From NCBI RefSeq assembly GCF_001653755.1, contig NZ_CP015125.1:1312501-1376500 (forward strand): a stretch of 64,000 bases of DNA. The letters are read 5' to 3'. Shown here one piece after another: positions 55,628-63,984 of the stretch (its first letter is position 1; every line of letters starts with the position of its first letter). The position numbers and the translations under genes are program-made. Below the pieces are notes generated by a model, which worked only from the letters and a program-made list of their open reading frames with translations, was not told the origin of the DNA and searched no databases. The DNA comes from Dokdonia donghaensis DSW-1 (GTDB lineage: Bacteria; Bacteroidota; Bacteroidia; Flavobacteriales; Flavobacteriaceae).

Positions 55628-55644
55628 TTTCGCTTAAAGCGAAA
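55628..55644. promoter_or_regulatory. Small inverted repeat before cdd
   Basis: TTTCGCTT A AAGCGAAA, 8-bp arms, ends 7 bp before the cdd ATG. It may be a hairpin that affects cdd translation, or a rearranged relative of the window palindrome (shared TTTCGC/GCGAAA). Confidence 0.35.
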
Positions 55645-55651
55645 TAACTTT

Positions 55652-56134
55652 ATGGAAAAAATAAAAATCGAATCGTTTCTTGATGTGTATTCCTCTAAGG
55701 ATGAGATTCCAGAAACGATTTCTTCTTTAATGGATGAAGCATTTGCTGCTAGAGAGCGAGCGTATGCTCCGTATTCTAACTTCTTAGTGGGTGCTGCTAT
55801 TCTTCTTGATAATGGAGAGGTTGTTACCGGTAATAACCAAGAGAATGCTTGTTATCCCGCTGGATTATGTGCAGAGCGCACAGCCATTTTTTATGCATCT
55901 TCACAATATCCAGATGCAAAGATGCTCACAATGGCAATTACAGCACGCGCTAGAGATAAAGAAACTATAGATCCTATACCGCCGTGTGGTGTGTGCAGGC
56001 AAGCTATTGCAGAGTATGAAATCAAGCAAGAAGCGCCCATTGAGCTTTATTTTATGGGAGAAAAGGGTAAGGTGGTTAAGAGTGCCTCTTTAGAAAATAT
56101 ACTTCCGCTACTCTTTACTTCAAAGTATCTATAA
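55652..56134 (+). CDS. cdd: Cytidine deaminase
   Basis: Converts cytidine and deoxycytidine to uridine forms in pyrimidine salvage. The zinc site is C-A-E-R-T-A plus PCGVCRQ, and YAPYSNFLVGAAIL near the N-terminus is typical. 160 residues fits the tetrameric type. It lies 33 bp after porV on the same strand; position beside porUV is common in Flavobacteriia without a known functional link. Confidence 0.93.
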   Translation: MEKIKIESFLDVYSSKDEIPETISSLMDEAFAARERAYAPYSNFLVGAAILLDNGEVVTGNNQENACYPAGLCAERTAIFYASSQYPDAKMLTMAITARARDKETIDPIPPCGVCRQAIAEYEIKQEAPIELYFMGEKGKVVKSASLENILPLLFTSKYL

Positions 56135-56175
56135 TAGGTTCACTAATAAAACCTATGTTGTGATGGGTGTGAGAG

Positions 56176-56191
56176 CGCTTTCGCGAAAGCG
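56176..56191. repeat. Palindrome copy 18 (intergenic)
   Basis: A 16-bp perfect palindrome between cdd and pdhA, 42 bp after the cdd stop. Confidence 0.9.
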
Positions 56192-56270
56192 TAAAAAGGC
56201 AACTATTTATTACGAAAGCGATTGCGTAATTTTTCCTCTCTTACAGTTTTTACATATTCCTTTAAATCGT

Positions 56271-56278
56271 TATTTTTG
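56271..56278 (+). promoter_or_regulatory. Putative -7 box of pdhA-pdhC
   Basis: TATTTTTG matches TAnnTTTG. The expected TTG about 20 nt upstream is only TTT. The pdhA ATG is 40 nt downstream. Confidence 0.4.
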
Positions 56279-56317
56279 TTATTCGCCTAAAAATGGGTGG
56301 CATTTATACGCTTTTAA

Positions 56318-57316
56318 ATGAAAAAAATCACGAAGGAAACCTACCTTAATTGGTACGAAGAGATGCTCTTCTGGCGCAAGTTTGAAGACAAGCTAGCTCA
56401 AGTATATATTCAGCAAAAAGTACGTGGCTTTCTACACCTGTATAATGGGCAAGAAGCAATACTAGCAGGATCACTACACGCAATGGATTTATCTAAGGAT
56501 AAAATGATTACTGCATACCGTAATCACGTGCAACCTATCGGGATGGGAGTAGACCCAAAGCGAGTAATGGCAGAGCTTTATGGTAAAGGAACTGGCACCT
56601 CACAAGGTCTTGGAGGTTCTATGCACATATTTTCTAAAGAAAAAGGATTTTACGGAGGTCACGGTATTGTAGGGGGGCAAATCCCACTAGGTGCAGGAAT
56701 GGCTTTTGGAGATAAATATAACAAGACAGGTGCGGTGACGCTTTGCTACTTTGGAGACGGAGCAGCAAGACAAGGATCGCTACACGAGACATTTAATATG
56801 GCAATGCTCTGGAAACTTCCAGTAGTATTTTGTGTAGAAAATAATGGGTACGCAATGGGAACTTCTGTTGCGCGTACTGCAAACCACGAAGATATCTGGA
56901 AACTAGGTTTAGGATATGAGATGCCTTGTGGACCTGTAGATGCGATGAATCCTGTGGCCGTAGCCGAAGCGATGGACGAAGCTATCGAGAGAGCTCGCCG
57001 TGGTGACGGACCTACATTTTTAGAGCTCAAAACCTACCGTTATAGAGGTCACTCTATGTCTGATGCACAACACTATCGTACAAAAGATGAGGTGGCAGAG
57101 TATCAAAAAATAGATCCTATCACTCAGGTTAAGGAGGTTATCTTAGAAAAAGGTTATGCAACCGAAGAAGAGATAGATGAAATGGGCAAAAACGTTAAGA
57201 AACGCGTTGCAGAGTGTGAGAAGTTTGCAGAAGAAAGCCCATTCCCAGATGTAAATGTTATGTACGATGTAGTGTACGATCAAGAAGATTATCCATTCAT
57301 ACCTCATAGATTATAA
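56318..57316 (+). CDS. pdhA: Pyruvate dehydrogenase E1 component, alpha subunit
   Basis: Thiamine-dependent E1-alpha of the pyruvate dehydrogenase complex. It has RNHVQPIGMGVDP, GGSMHIFSKEKGFYGGHGIVGGQ (cut here), the thiamine-diphosphate motif GDGAARQGSLHETFN..ENNGYAMGTS, and the phosphorylation-loop-like YRYRGHSMSD. 332 residues is normal. It lies 3 bp before pdhC. The beta subunit gene is not in the window. Confidence 0.94.
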   Translation: MKKITKETYLNWYEEMLFWRKFEDKLAQVYIQQKVRGFLHLYNGQEAILAGSLHAMDLSKDKMITAYRNHVQPIGMGVDPKRVMAELYGKGTGTSQGLGGSMHIFSKEKGFYGGHGIVGGQIPLGAGMAFGDKYNKTGAVTLCYFGDGAARQGSLHETFNMAMLWKLPVVFCVENNGYAMGTSVARTANHEDIWKLGLGYEMPCGPVDAMNPVAVAEAMDEAIERARRGDGPTFLELKTYRYRGHSMSDAQHYRTKDEVAEYQKIDPITQVKEVILEKGYATEEEIDEMGKNVKKRVAECEKFAEESPFPDVNVMYDVVYDQEDYPFIPHRL

Positions 57317-57319
57317 GTT

Positions 57320-58966
57320 ATGGCAGAAGTAATAAATATGCCGCGTCTGAGCGACACGATGGAAGAAGGAACAGTCGCTACCTGGTTAAAAAGCGTAGGT
57401 GACAAGGTAGAAGAAGGAGACATACTAGCAGAGATTGAGACAGATAAAGCTACAATGGAGTTTGAGTCTTTTAACGAGGGTGTATTATTACACATTGGGA
57501 TAGAAGAGGGGCAAACAGCAAAGGTAGATACCCTACTTGCCATCATAGGTGAAGAAGGAGAAGACATCTCAGGACTGCTTACTGGTGACGCTTCCGCGAA
57601 AGAAGAAGAAACTTCAACTTCAGACTCAAGTGATTCAGAAGATAACGCAGAGGCAACAGCCGAAGATGATACACAAGAAGACACATCTAGCGATGTGCCA
57701 GAAGGAGTTATTGTTGTAACAATGCCTAGACTCTCAGACACAATGGAAGAGGGGACAGTAGCTACCTGGCTTAAAAGCGTAGGTGATATGGTAGAAGAGG
57801 GCGATATTCTTGCAGAGATAGAAACAGATAAGGCTACAATGGAGTTTGAGTCTTTTCAATCTGGAACGCTATTGCATATAGGTATCAATGAAGGTGAAAC
57901 TGCAAAGGTAGATGCCTTACTCGCTATTATAGGCCCAGAAGGGACAGATGTTTCTGGAGTTATAAAAAGTGGTGGAGCCCCTGCAAAATCTGCACCTAAA
58001 AAAGAAGAAAAGAAAGAGGAGAAAAAAGAAGCACCAAAAGCTTCAAAAGAAAATACAACCAGTGCGCCTAAGGCTGCTGCTCCAGCAAAAGCAACTACAA
58101 CTACTAGCACAAACGGAGGACGTATTTTTGTATCACCTCTAGCAAAGAAAATAGCAGAAGAGAAAGGTATAAACCTTGCTCAAGTAAAAGGAACTGGAGA
58201 AAACGGTCGTATTGTAAAGAGTGATGTTGAGAACTTCACACCTTCGGCAGGCGGTTCTGTGCAACAGTTTGTTGCAACCGGAGAAGAAAGCTTTGAAGAG
58301 ATAGAAAACTCTCAAATGCGTAAAGCGATTGCTCGTGGTCTTGGTAAATCTAAGTTTACAGCACCTCATTATTACCTGAACGTTGAGTTCAATATGGAAA
58401 ATATGATGAGTTTCCGTAAACAGTTTAACACGCAGCCAGATACAAAGGTTTCTTTTAATGATATGATCATTAAAGCAACTTCTATTGCGCTTAAACAACA
58501 CCCTCAGGTTAACTCACAATGGTTTGATGATAAGATGCGTCTTAACCACCACGTGCACATAGGTGTAGCTGTGGCTGTACCAGATGGACTTGTTGTACCT
58601 GTAGTAGAGTTTGCAAATGAGAAGTCATTACAGCAAATTAATGCAGAGGTAAAGACACTAGCTGGTAAAGCGCGTGACAAGAAGCTTACCATTCCAGAGA
58701 TGGAAGGTTCTACTTTTACGATATCTAACCTTGGTATGTTTGGAATAACAGACTTTACGTCTATTATTAACCAGCCTAACTCGGCAATATTATCTGTAGG
58801 AGCGATTGTAGAGAAGCCAGTTGTAAAGAATGGTCAACTTGCAGTAGGTCACACGATGAAGCTTACACTTGCTTGTGATCACCGCACAGTAGATGGTGCG
58901 ACAGGAGCACAGTTCTTACAAACGCTTAAAACATATATTGAGAATCCTGTACTTATGCTTGCATAG
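57320..58966 (+). CDS. pdhC: Dihydrolipoyllysine acetyltransferase (E2) with two lipoyl domains
   Basis: The E2 core of pyruvate dehydrogenase, 548 residues. Two near-identical lipoyl domains (each with the lipoylated lysine in ETDKATMEFES, near residues 43 and 175) are joined by acidic and Ala/Lys/Pro-rich linkers. An E3-binding domain follows (FVSPLAKKIAEEKGINLAQVKGTGENGRI), then the catalytic domain with DHRTVDGATGAQFL. A degenerate palindrome (CGCTTCCGCGAAAG, near 57589) is in the first linker. A terminator follows the gene. Confidence 0.94.
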   Translation: MAEVINMPRLSDTMEEGTVATWLKSVGDKVEEGDILAEIETDKATMEFESFNEGVLLHIGIEEGQTAKVDTLLAIIGEEGEDISGLLTGDASAKEEETSTSDSSDSEDNAEATAEDDTQEDTSSDVPEGVIVVTMPRLSDTMEEGTVATWLKSVGDMVEEGDILAEIETDKATMEFESFQSGTLLHIGINEGETAKVDALLAIIGPEGTDVSGVIKSGGAPAKSAPKKEEKKEEKKEAPKASKENTTSAPKAAAPAKATTTTSTNGGRIFVSPLAKKIAEEKGINLAQVKGTGENGRIVKSDVENFTPSAGGSVQQFVATGEESFEEIENSQMRKAIARGLGKSKFTAPHYYLNVEFNMENMMSFRKQFNTQPDTKVSFNDMIIKATSIALKQHPQVNSQWFDDKMRLNHHVHIGVAVAVPDGLVVPVVEFANEKSLQQINAEVKTLAGKARDKKLTIPEMEGSTFTISNLGMFGITDFTSIINQPNSAILSVGAIVEKPVVKNGQLAVGHTMKLTLACDHRTVDGATGAQFLQTLKTYIENPVLMLA

Positions 58967-58989
58967 GCACACAGTAATTATAAATGTAT

Positions 58990-59017
58990 AAACCCACGCA
59001 TCTGTGTGGGTTTTTTT
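58990..59017 (+). terminator. Terminator of pdhA-pdhC
   Basis: AACCCACGCA TC TGTGTGGGTT followed by T7. A clean rho-independent terminator just before the M28 peptidase gene. Confidence 0.88.
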
Positions 59018-59029
59018 ATCTTTAGCTTT

Positions 59030-60040
59030 ATGAGAAAATTATTAGTTATAAGTACAGCGGTACTACTTACCGCTTGTAATTCAGGAGCACCATTAGTAGG
59101 TGTTAAGGGTGAGAATGTGCCGGAGGTAAAAGGGTCTAATCCTACTCAGGTAACGATGGTAATGCCAGATATAAAGAAGATGAAGTCTGTAGAGAATACG
59201 ATGACTTTCTTAGCCTCAGATGAGTTGCAAGGCCGTGATACCGGTAGTGAAGGTATAGAGATGGCCGCTCAGTTTATAGAGGCTCGCTTTAAAGACGCAG
59301 ATGTAAAACCATATTATAATACCTATCGAGATAATTTTGAAGCAAAGGGGCGTGATGCTTATAATATTGTAGGAGTTCTTGAAGGAACAGATCCGCTACT
59401 TAAAGACGAGGTTATTATTATAGGTGCTCATTACGATCATATAGGTAATGGCAAAGCCGTAGATGGTGATGTAATTGCAAACGGAGCAAATGATAATGCA
59501 GCTGGTACAACAGCTGTACTAGCTCTTGCAGATCATTTTGCAAAGGCAAAAAATAATAAACGTACACTCGTATTTGCATTATTTTCGGCAGAAGAAAAAG
59601 GATTGTTAGGCTCTAAGCATCTTGCTAAAGAAATGAAAGCTGCAAACACTGTTGTCTATATGGTATTTAATATAGAGATGATAGGAGTGCCTATGATAGG
59701 AAAAGATCACACAGTGTATGCGTCAGGTTATGAGATGTCTAATTTTCCTGAGGTGTTTAATAAGTACGCAGGATCTAAGGTGGTAGGTTTTTTACCAAAG
59801 GCTAAAGAGTTTAACTTATTTATGCGTAGTGATAACTACCCGTTCTTCTTAGAATTTGGTGTTCCGGCACATACGATTTCTTCTTTTGACTTCACAAACT
59901 TTGATCATTACCACGGTGTAAATGATGAGGTAGAAGAGATGGATATCGCTTTTATGGAAAAAGCCATAAAACAATTTATACCAGGTCTAGAGGGACTGGC
60001 AAATAGCAAGACTCAAGAAGTAAAGGTTGTAAAGCAATAG
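59030..60040 (+). CDS. M28-family zinc aminopeptidase, lipoprotein
   Basis: About 336 residues. The start at 59030 (MRKLLVISTAVLLTACNS) gives a lipoprotein signal peptide; an in-frame upstream start at 59006 lies within the terminator and is rejected. Zinc motifs are IIIGAHYDHIG, NGANDNAAGTTAV, FALFSAEEKGLLGS and FNIEMIG. A periplasmic or outer-membrane peptidase is expected; whether it cleaves peptides or another amide is not known. Confidence 0.88.
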   Translation: MRKLLVISTAVLLTACNSGAPLVGVKGENVPEVKGSNPTQVTMVMPDIKKMKSVENTMTFLASDELQGRDTGSEGIEMAAQFIEARFKDADVKPYYNTYRDNFEAKGRDAYNIVGVLEGTDPLLKDEVIIIGAHYDHIGNGKAVDGDVIANGANDNAAGTTAVLALADHFAKAKNNKRTLVFALFSAEEKGLLGSKHLAKEMKAANTVVYMVFNIEMIGVPMIGKDHTVYASGYEMSNFPEVFNKYAGSKVVGFLPKAKEFNLFMRSDNYPFFLEFGVPAHTISSFDFTNFDHYHGVNDEVEEMDIAFMEKAIKQFIPGLEGLANSKTQEVKVVKQ

Positions 60041-60062
60041 CAAAGAGTAGATAAGACAGGTT

Positions 60063-60743
60063 ATGAAAAGAGTTATTATTACTGGAACAAGTAGAGGGAT
60101 AGGTTTTGAGCTTGCAAAGCAATTTGCAAAGGAGGGGCATCAGGTACTTGCGCTTTCGCGAAAGCATAAAAGTTGTGCAGATCTTAATCTACAAAACCTT
60201 ACCGCATTTCCTTTTGACATTACAAATCAAGATGATTTTCAAAAAGTTGTAGACTTTATAGAGAGCGACTGGGAAGGTGTCGATATCTTAATTAATAATG
60301 CAGGTGCATTATTAAACAAACCATTTGCAGAGACTACCATTGCAGATTTTGAACAGGTGTATCGTGTCAATGTTTTTGGTGTAGCAGAGATGACTCGTGT
60401 AGTGCTGCCTTATATGAGCAAAGGAAGCCACGTGGTGACTGTATCAAGTATGGGAGGAATACAAGGGAGTATGAAATTTCCGGGTCTGGCGGCTTACAGC
60501 TCAAGTAAAGGAGCAGTTATCACCTGGAACGAACTTCTGGCAGAAGAGTATAAAGAAAGCGGTATCGCTTTTAATGTGCTAGCTCTAGGGGCTGTACAAA
60601 CAGAGATGCTAGAAGAAGCATTTCCGGGTTATGAGGCACCACTTAGTGCAGTGCAAATGGCAGATTATCTTTATGACTTCTCTCGTAAGGGTAATGCTTT
60701 TTATAATGGTAAAACACTGCAAGTGTCTGCAAGTACACCTTAA
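60063..60743 (+). CDS. Short-chain dehydrogenase/reductase
   Basis: A 226-residue SDR with the cofactor motif TGTSRGIGFELA (about 6-17), NNAGALLNKP, the catalytic serine in TVSSMGG and YSSSK (Y-x-x-x-K). Substrate unknown. It starts a close series with the SprT-like gene (3-bp gap) and manC (7-bp gap). A palindrome encodes LALSRKHK at the end of the second strand, where the residues after it normally choose between NAD and NADP. Confidence 0.88.
   Translation: MKRVIITGTSRGIGFELAKQFAKEGHQVLALSRKHKSCADLNLQNLTAFPFDITNQDDFQKVVDFIESDWEGVDILINNAGALLNKPFAETTIADFEQVYRVNVFGVAEMTRVVLPYMSKGSHVVTVSSMGGIQGSMKFPGLAAYSSSKGAVITWNELLAEEYKESGIAFNVLALGAVQTEMLEEAFPGYEAPLSAVQMADYLYDFSRKGNAFYNGKTLQVSASTP
60152..60165. 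repeat. Palindrome copy 19 (in the SDR gene)
   Basis: The 14-bp core, read A-L-S-R-K-H. Many SDRs have a natural SRR/SRK here, so the repeat matches a pre-existing motif. Confidence 0.9.
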
Positions 60744-60746
60744 TGT

Positions 60747-61343
60747 ATGGTTGAAACCTTAAAAAAATACATTCCGGAGCGGGCAGCACCACCTGTTTTA
60801 GAGCTTATAAAAGAACACGGAGTGTATCTTAAAATTGTAAATGAGCGACTCACCAGGCACGGAGATTATAGAATATTACCAGACGGGCAACACCAGATTA
60901 CCGTTAATGTAAGTCTTAATAAATACAGGTTTCTCGTCACGCTAGTACACGAGATAGCACATCTCGTTGCGTTTAAAAAATACGGTAGGCGTATAAAACC
61001 CCACGGAAAGGAGTGGAAGCATACCTTCCAGCACCTTATGTTACCTTTTATACGGCCTGAGATATTTCCTCAAGATTTATTGCCTTATCTGGCAAGACAT
61101 TTTAAAAACCCAAAGGCAAGTAGCGATACAGACGCACATCTTTCTGTAGCTTTAAAAATGTACGACCCACCGTCTGATAAAAATTATATATTTGAAATCC
61201 CTACAGGGAGCACCTTTAGAATCCAAAATGGAAAAATTTTTCAGAAAGGAAGCAAAAGAGTTAAAAGGTATGAGTGTGTGGAAGTTGCAACCGGAAAAGT
61301 GTATCTTTTTCAACCCAACGCGGAGGTAGAGCATTTAAAATAA
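60747..61343 (+). CDS. SprT-like metalloprotease-fold protein
   Basis: 198 residues with the zincin motif HEIAHLVAF (about 71-79) and the downstream PHGKEWKHTF block of the SprT family. The C-terminal part (SKRVKRYECVEVATGKVYLFQPNAEV) resembles the SprT zinc-ribbon region but lacks the usual cysteine pairs, except one Cys in YECVE. Bacterial SprT proteins have no firmly known role. Position before manC is not informative. Confidence 0.8.
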   Translation: MVETLKKYIPERAAPPVLELIKEHGVYLKIVNERLTRHGDYRILPDGQHQITVNVSLNKYRFLVTLVHEIAHLVAFKKYGRRIKPHGKEWKHTFQHLMLPFIRPEIFPQDLLPYLARHFKNPKASSDTDAHLSVALKMYDPPSDKNYIFEIPTGSTFRIQNGKIFQKGSKRVKRYECVEVATGKVYLFQPNAEVEHLK

Positions 61344-61350
61344 CACAAGT

Positions 61351-62436
61351 ATGAAAGACAATAAAAACTATTATGCCCTTCTTATGGCAGGAGGTGTAGG
61401 TTCTAGGTTTTGGCCTGTAAGTACACAAGCTTTCCCAAAGCAGTTTCACGATATGCTAGGTACGGGAGAAACTTTATTACAAAAAACGTTTAAGCGTCTT
61501 TCAAAGCTCGTTCCAGAAGAGCAAATACTTGTGCTTACTAATGTAGATTATAACGATCTCGTAAAAGAGCAATTACCACAAATCGCACAAAAAAATATTG
61601 TGCTAGAGTCTGCAATGCGCAACACGGCTCCTTGTATTTTACTTTCGGCACTTAAGGTAGAAAAGGAAAACCCAGATGCAGTGATGATAGTTGCACCTAG
61701 CGATGCCTGGATTGAAGATGAAGACGCCTTTGTAAGTGATTTACAAAAAGCCTTTGATGCGGCACAGAAGGAAGAAGCTATTGTGACCTTAGGGATACAA
61801 CCCACATTTCCTAATACGGGGTATGGATATATAAATTATGATAAGAGTGATAACGCTTTCGCGAAAGCGGTAAAACGTTTTACAGAAAAACCAGATTACC
61901 CTACTGCCAAAGAATTTGTAGCCAGTGGAGAATACCTCTGGAATGCCGGAATGTTTATCTGGAGTGTAGAAACCGTAGTAAATAGCTTTAAAGAATTTTT
62001 GCCAGAGATGTATGCCCTTTTTAATAAAGGGAATGCTGTTTATAACCTACCAGAGGAGCAAGCTTTTATAGATGAAGAGTATCCTAAGGCAGAAAATATA
62101 AGTATAGATTTTGGCGTGATGGAAAAACATCAAAATGTAAAAGTCGTTCCAGCTACTTTTGACTGGAATGACTTAGGTACTTGGGGATCACTATATGATA
62201 AAATGCAAGGCGATTCTGGTGAAGATGCTGTAGTAAATGCTCGCGTGATTGCAACAAACACTTCTGGTAATATCATTAGAACAGCAAGTGATAAAGTGGT
62301 AGTTGTAGACGGACTTAAAGACTACATTATCGTCGAAAAAGAAGATGTTCTCGTTATTGTGCCAAAAAGTAAGGAGCAAGACATCAAGGAGATTCGTAAT
62401 GAGGTACAATCAAAATTTGGTAATAATTTAGGATAG
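61351..62436 (+). CDS. manC: Mannose-1-phosphate guanylyltransferase
   Basis: Makes GDP-mannose for surface polysaccharides and glycoproteins. The nucleotidyltransferase signature AGGVGSRFWPVSTQAFPKQF (about 12-31) and EKPDYPTAKEFV..WNAGMFIWS and FDWNDLGTWGSLYD are present. At 361 residues it is the single-function type without the isomerase domain. Its last base is the first base of the next gene's GTG. A palindrome encodes NAFAKAVKR just before the FTEKPD motif. Confidence 0.92.
   Translation: MKDNKNYYALLMAGGVGSRFWPVSTQAFPKQFHDMLGTGETLLQKTFKRLSKLVPEEQILVLTNVDYNDLVKEQLPQIAQKNIVLESAMRNTAPCILLSALKVEKENPDAVMIVAPSDAWIEDEDAFVSDLQKAFDAAQKEEAIVTLGIQPTFPNTGYGYINYDKSDNAFAKAVKRFTEKPDYPTAKEFVASGEYLWNAGMFIWSVETVVNSFKEFLPEMYALFNKGNAVYNLPEEQAFIDEEYPKAENISIDFGVMEKHQNVKVVPATFDWNDLGTWGSLYDKMQGDSGEDAVVNARVIATNTSGNIIRTASDKVVVVDGLKDYIIVEKEDVLVIVPKSKEQDIKEIRNEVQSKFGNNLG
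61854..61869. repeat. Palindrome copy 20 (in manC)
   Basis: A 16-bp perfect palindrome, read D-N-A-F-A-K-A-V in a surface loop. Confidence 0.9.
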
Positions 62437-63926
62437 TGGAAAATAAAGATAATATAGGGGCAAATCCTGACCCAAAGCCTAGCGAGTTAGATATAAATCC
62501 TAAAGAAGATATGCGCGATGAGGCGCAGAGTGTCTGGGAGTCTATAAAGCAATTTTTAAACGATCTTCTTGATATACGAGAAGACACAGATCGCTCTACT
62601 ACGGTAGAGGCGATACGTAAGGATATCCCTTTTAAGGGGCACAATGCGTGGATTCTTATATTCTCCATTTTTGTAGCGAGTATAGGTCTTAACGTGAGTA
62701 GTACGGCAGTAGTGATAGGAGCGATGCTTATAAGCCCGCTTATGGGACCTATTGTAGGTGTAGGACTTTCTATTGCTATAAACGATGCGCTTATGATGAA
62801 GCGCTCGTTTGTAAACCTTGCCGTTATGATTGTACTTAGTGTGCTCACGGCAACGTTATATTTTAGTTTATCACCAGTAAAGGAAGAAACTCCAGAGCTT
62901 ATGGCTCGTACCTGGCCTACTATACTTGATGTATTTATAGCCATCTTTGGTGGTCTTGCACTTATAGTGGCAAAGACTAAGTCTGGTACCATTGCCAGTG
63001 TGATTTTTGGTGTAGCCATTGCAACGGCACTTATGCCGCCTTTATGTACTGTAGGGTATGGATTGTCACAATCTATTATAGGTAACAGTGAGGGGCTCTA
63101 CTGGGCGCTTGGGGCGATGTATTTATTTTCTATAAATGCTGTATTTATAGCGCTAGCTACATTTACAGTATCAAAGCTTCTCAAATTTCCGCTTGTAAAA
63201 TATGCAAATCAAAAAAGAAGAAAGCGCACCACGCGTATGGCTACGCTTATAGCGGTACTTGTTTTAGTGCCTAGTGTATGGACTTTCTTAAGACTGCTCA
63301 ATCAGCAAATTTTTATCACAAAAGCAAAAGCTTTTGTGACGAATACAATTAAGTACGAAGGTGCAGAGATTGTAAAAGAAACTGATGACGCCGAGAAAAA
63401 ACGAATAGATGTCTACCTTATAGGGAGTCTGGTACCTCAAAATATAATAGATAGGTGGGAAGATGAATTTAAAAAAACAGAGGACTGTGAGAACTGTACC
63501 CTCGTAGTACACCAAGGAGCAGATCAAAGCGGTGAGCTAGCCGCTAGATTGAGTACAGAGGTGCGTTCTGGAATCTTAGAAGATCTATATGTGAAAAATC
63601 AAGAAGCAATGAGCTCAAAAGATGAGCAAATAAGATTGCTAGAAAATGAGGTGACACAACTTAGAAGCACTGCCTTGCCATTTGCATCTATGCGTAATGA
63701 GGCTAAGATTAATTATGATGGGCTCAAACGTTTTGGGTATGCGACTGAGATTACTACAGACTTTAGTGGCGCTATAGATACACTCACCGTCGTGCGTGTG
63801 ATGTGGGCAGATAGTTTATCTCAAGCGGTAAGATCAAGACAAGAGCAAAAAATGGGTCTCTGGATTAAAGAGCGTTTTACGCTAGATACTGTGGTGGTAA
63901 GTGGTAATGTTGAGGTAAGAAAGTAA
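62436..63926 (+). CDS. DUF389 family membrane protein
   Basis: 496 residues starting with GTG at 62436, which overlaps the manC stop by one base. An acidic N-terminal stretch is followed by about six helices with the family's AMLISPLMGPIVGVGLS and FGVAIATALMPPLCTVGYG motifs, then a large soluble C-terminal part (about 285-496) with a coiled coil (KDEQIRLLENEVTQLRS) that usual DUF389 proteins lack or have shorter. Function of the family is unknown; a transport or sensing role has been guessed. Confidence 0.85.
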   Translation: MENKDNIGANPDPKPSELDINPKEDMRDEAQSVWESIKQFLNDLLDIREDTDRSTTVEAIRKDIPFKGHNAWILIFSIFVASIGLNVSSTAVVIGAMLISPLMGPIVGVGLSIAINDALMMKRSFVNLAVMIVLSVLTATLYFSLSPVKEETPELMARTWPTILDVFIAIFGGLALIVAKTKSGTIASVIFGVAIATALMPPLCTVGYGLSQSIIGNSEGLYWALGAMYLFSINAVFIALATFTVSKLLKFPLVKYANQKRRKRTTRMATLIAVLVLVPSVWTFLRLLNQQIFITKAKAFVTNTIKYEGAEIVKETDDAEKKRIDVYLIGSLVPQNIIDRWEDEFKKTEDCENCTLVVHQGADQSGELAARLSTEVRSGILEDLYVKNQEAMSSKDEQIRLLENEVTQLRSTALPFASMRNEAKINYDGLKRFGYATEITTDFSGAIDTLTVVRVMWADSLSQAVRSRQEQKMGLWIKERFTLDTVVVSGNVEVRK

Positions 63927-63984
63927 ACGGAAAGTGTTGCTCTTCTTCATTACTGAAATGGGTTATGTGCTATTAGTAGTTTGA

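Noticed and set aside
57320..57960. Duplicated segment in pdhC as a recent tandem repeat or assembly error
   Set aside because: The two lipoyl domains differ at many bases and are separated by different linkers. Multiple lipoyl domains are normal in E2 proteins.
57304..58110. Minus-strand Ser/Val- and Phe/Ala-rich frames over pdhC
   Set aside because: Mirror images of the acidic and Lys/Ala-rich linkers; no independent support.
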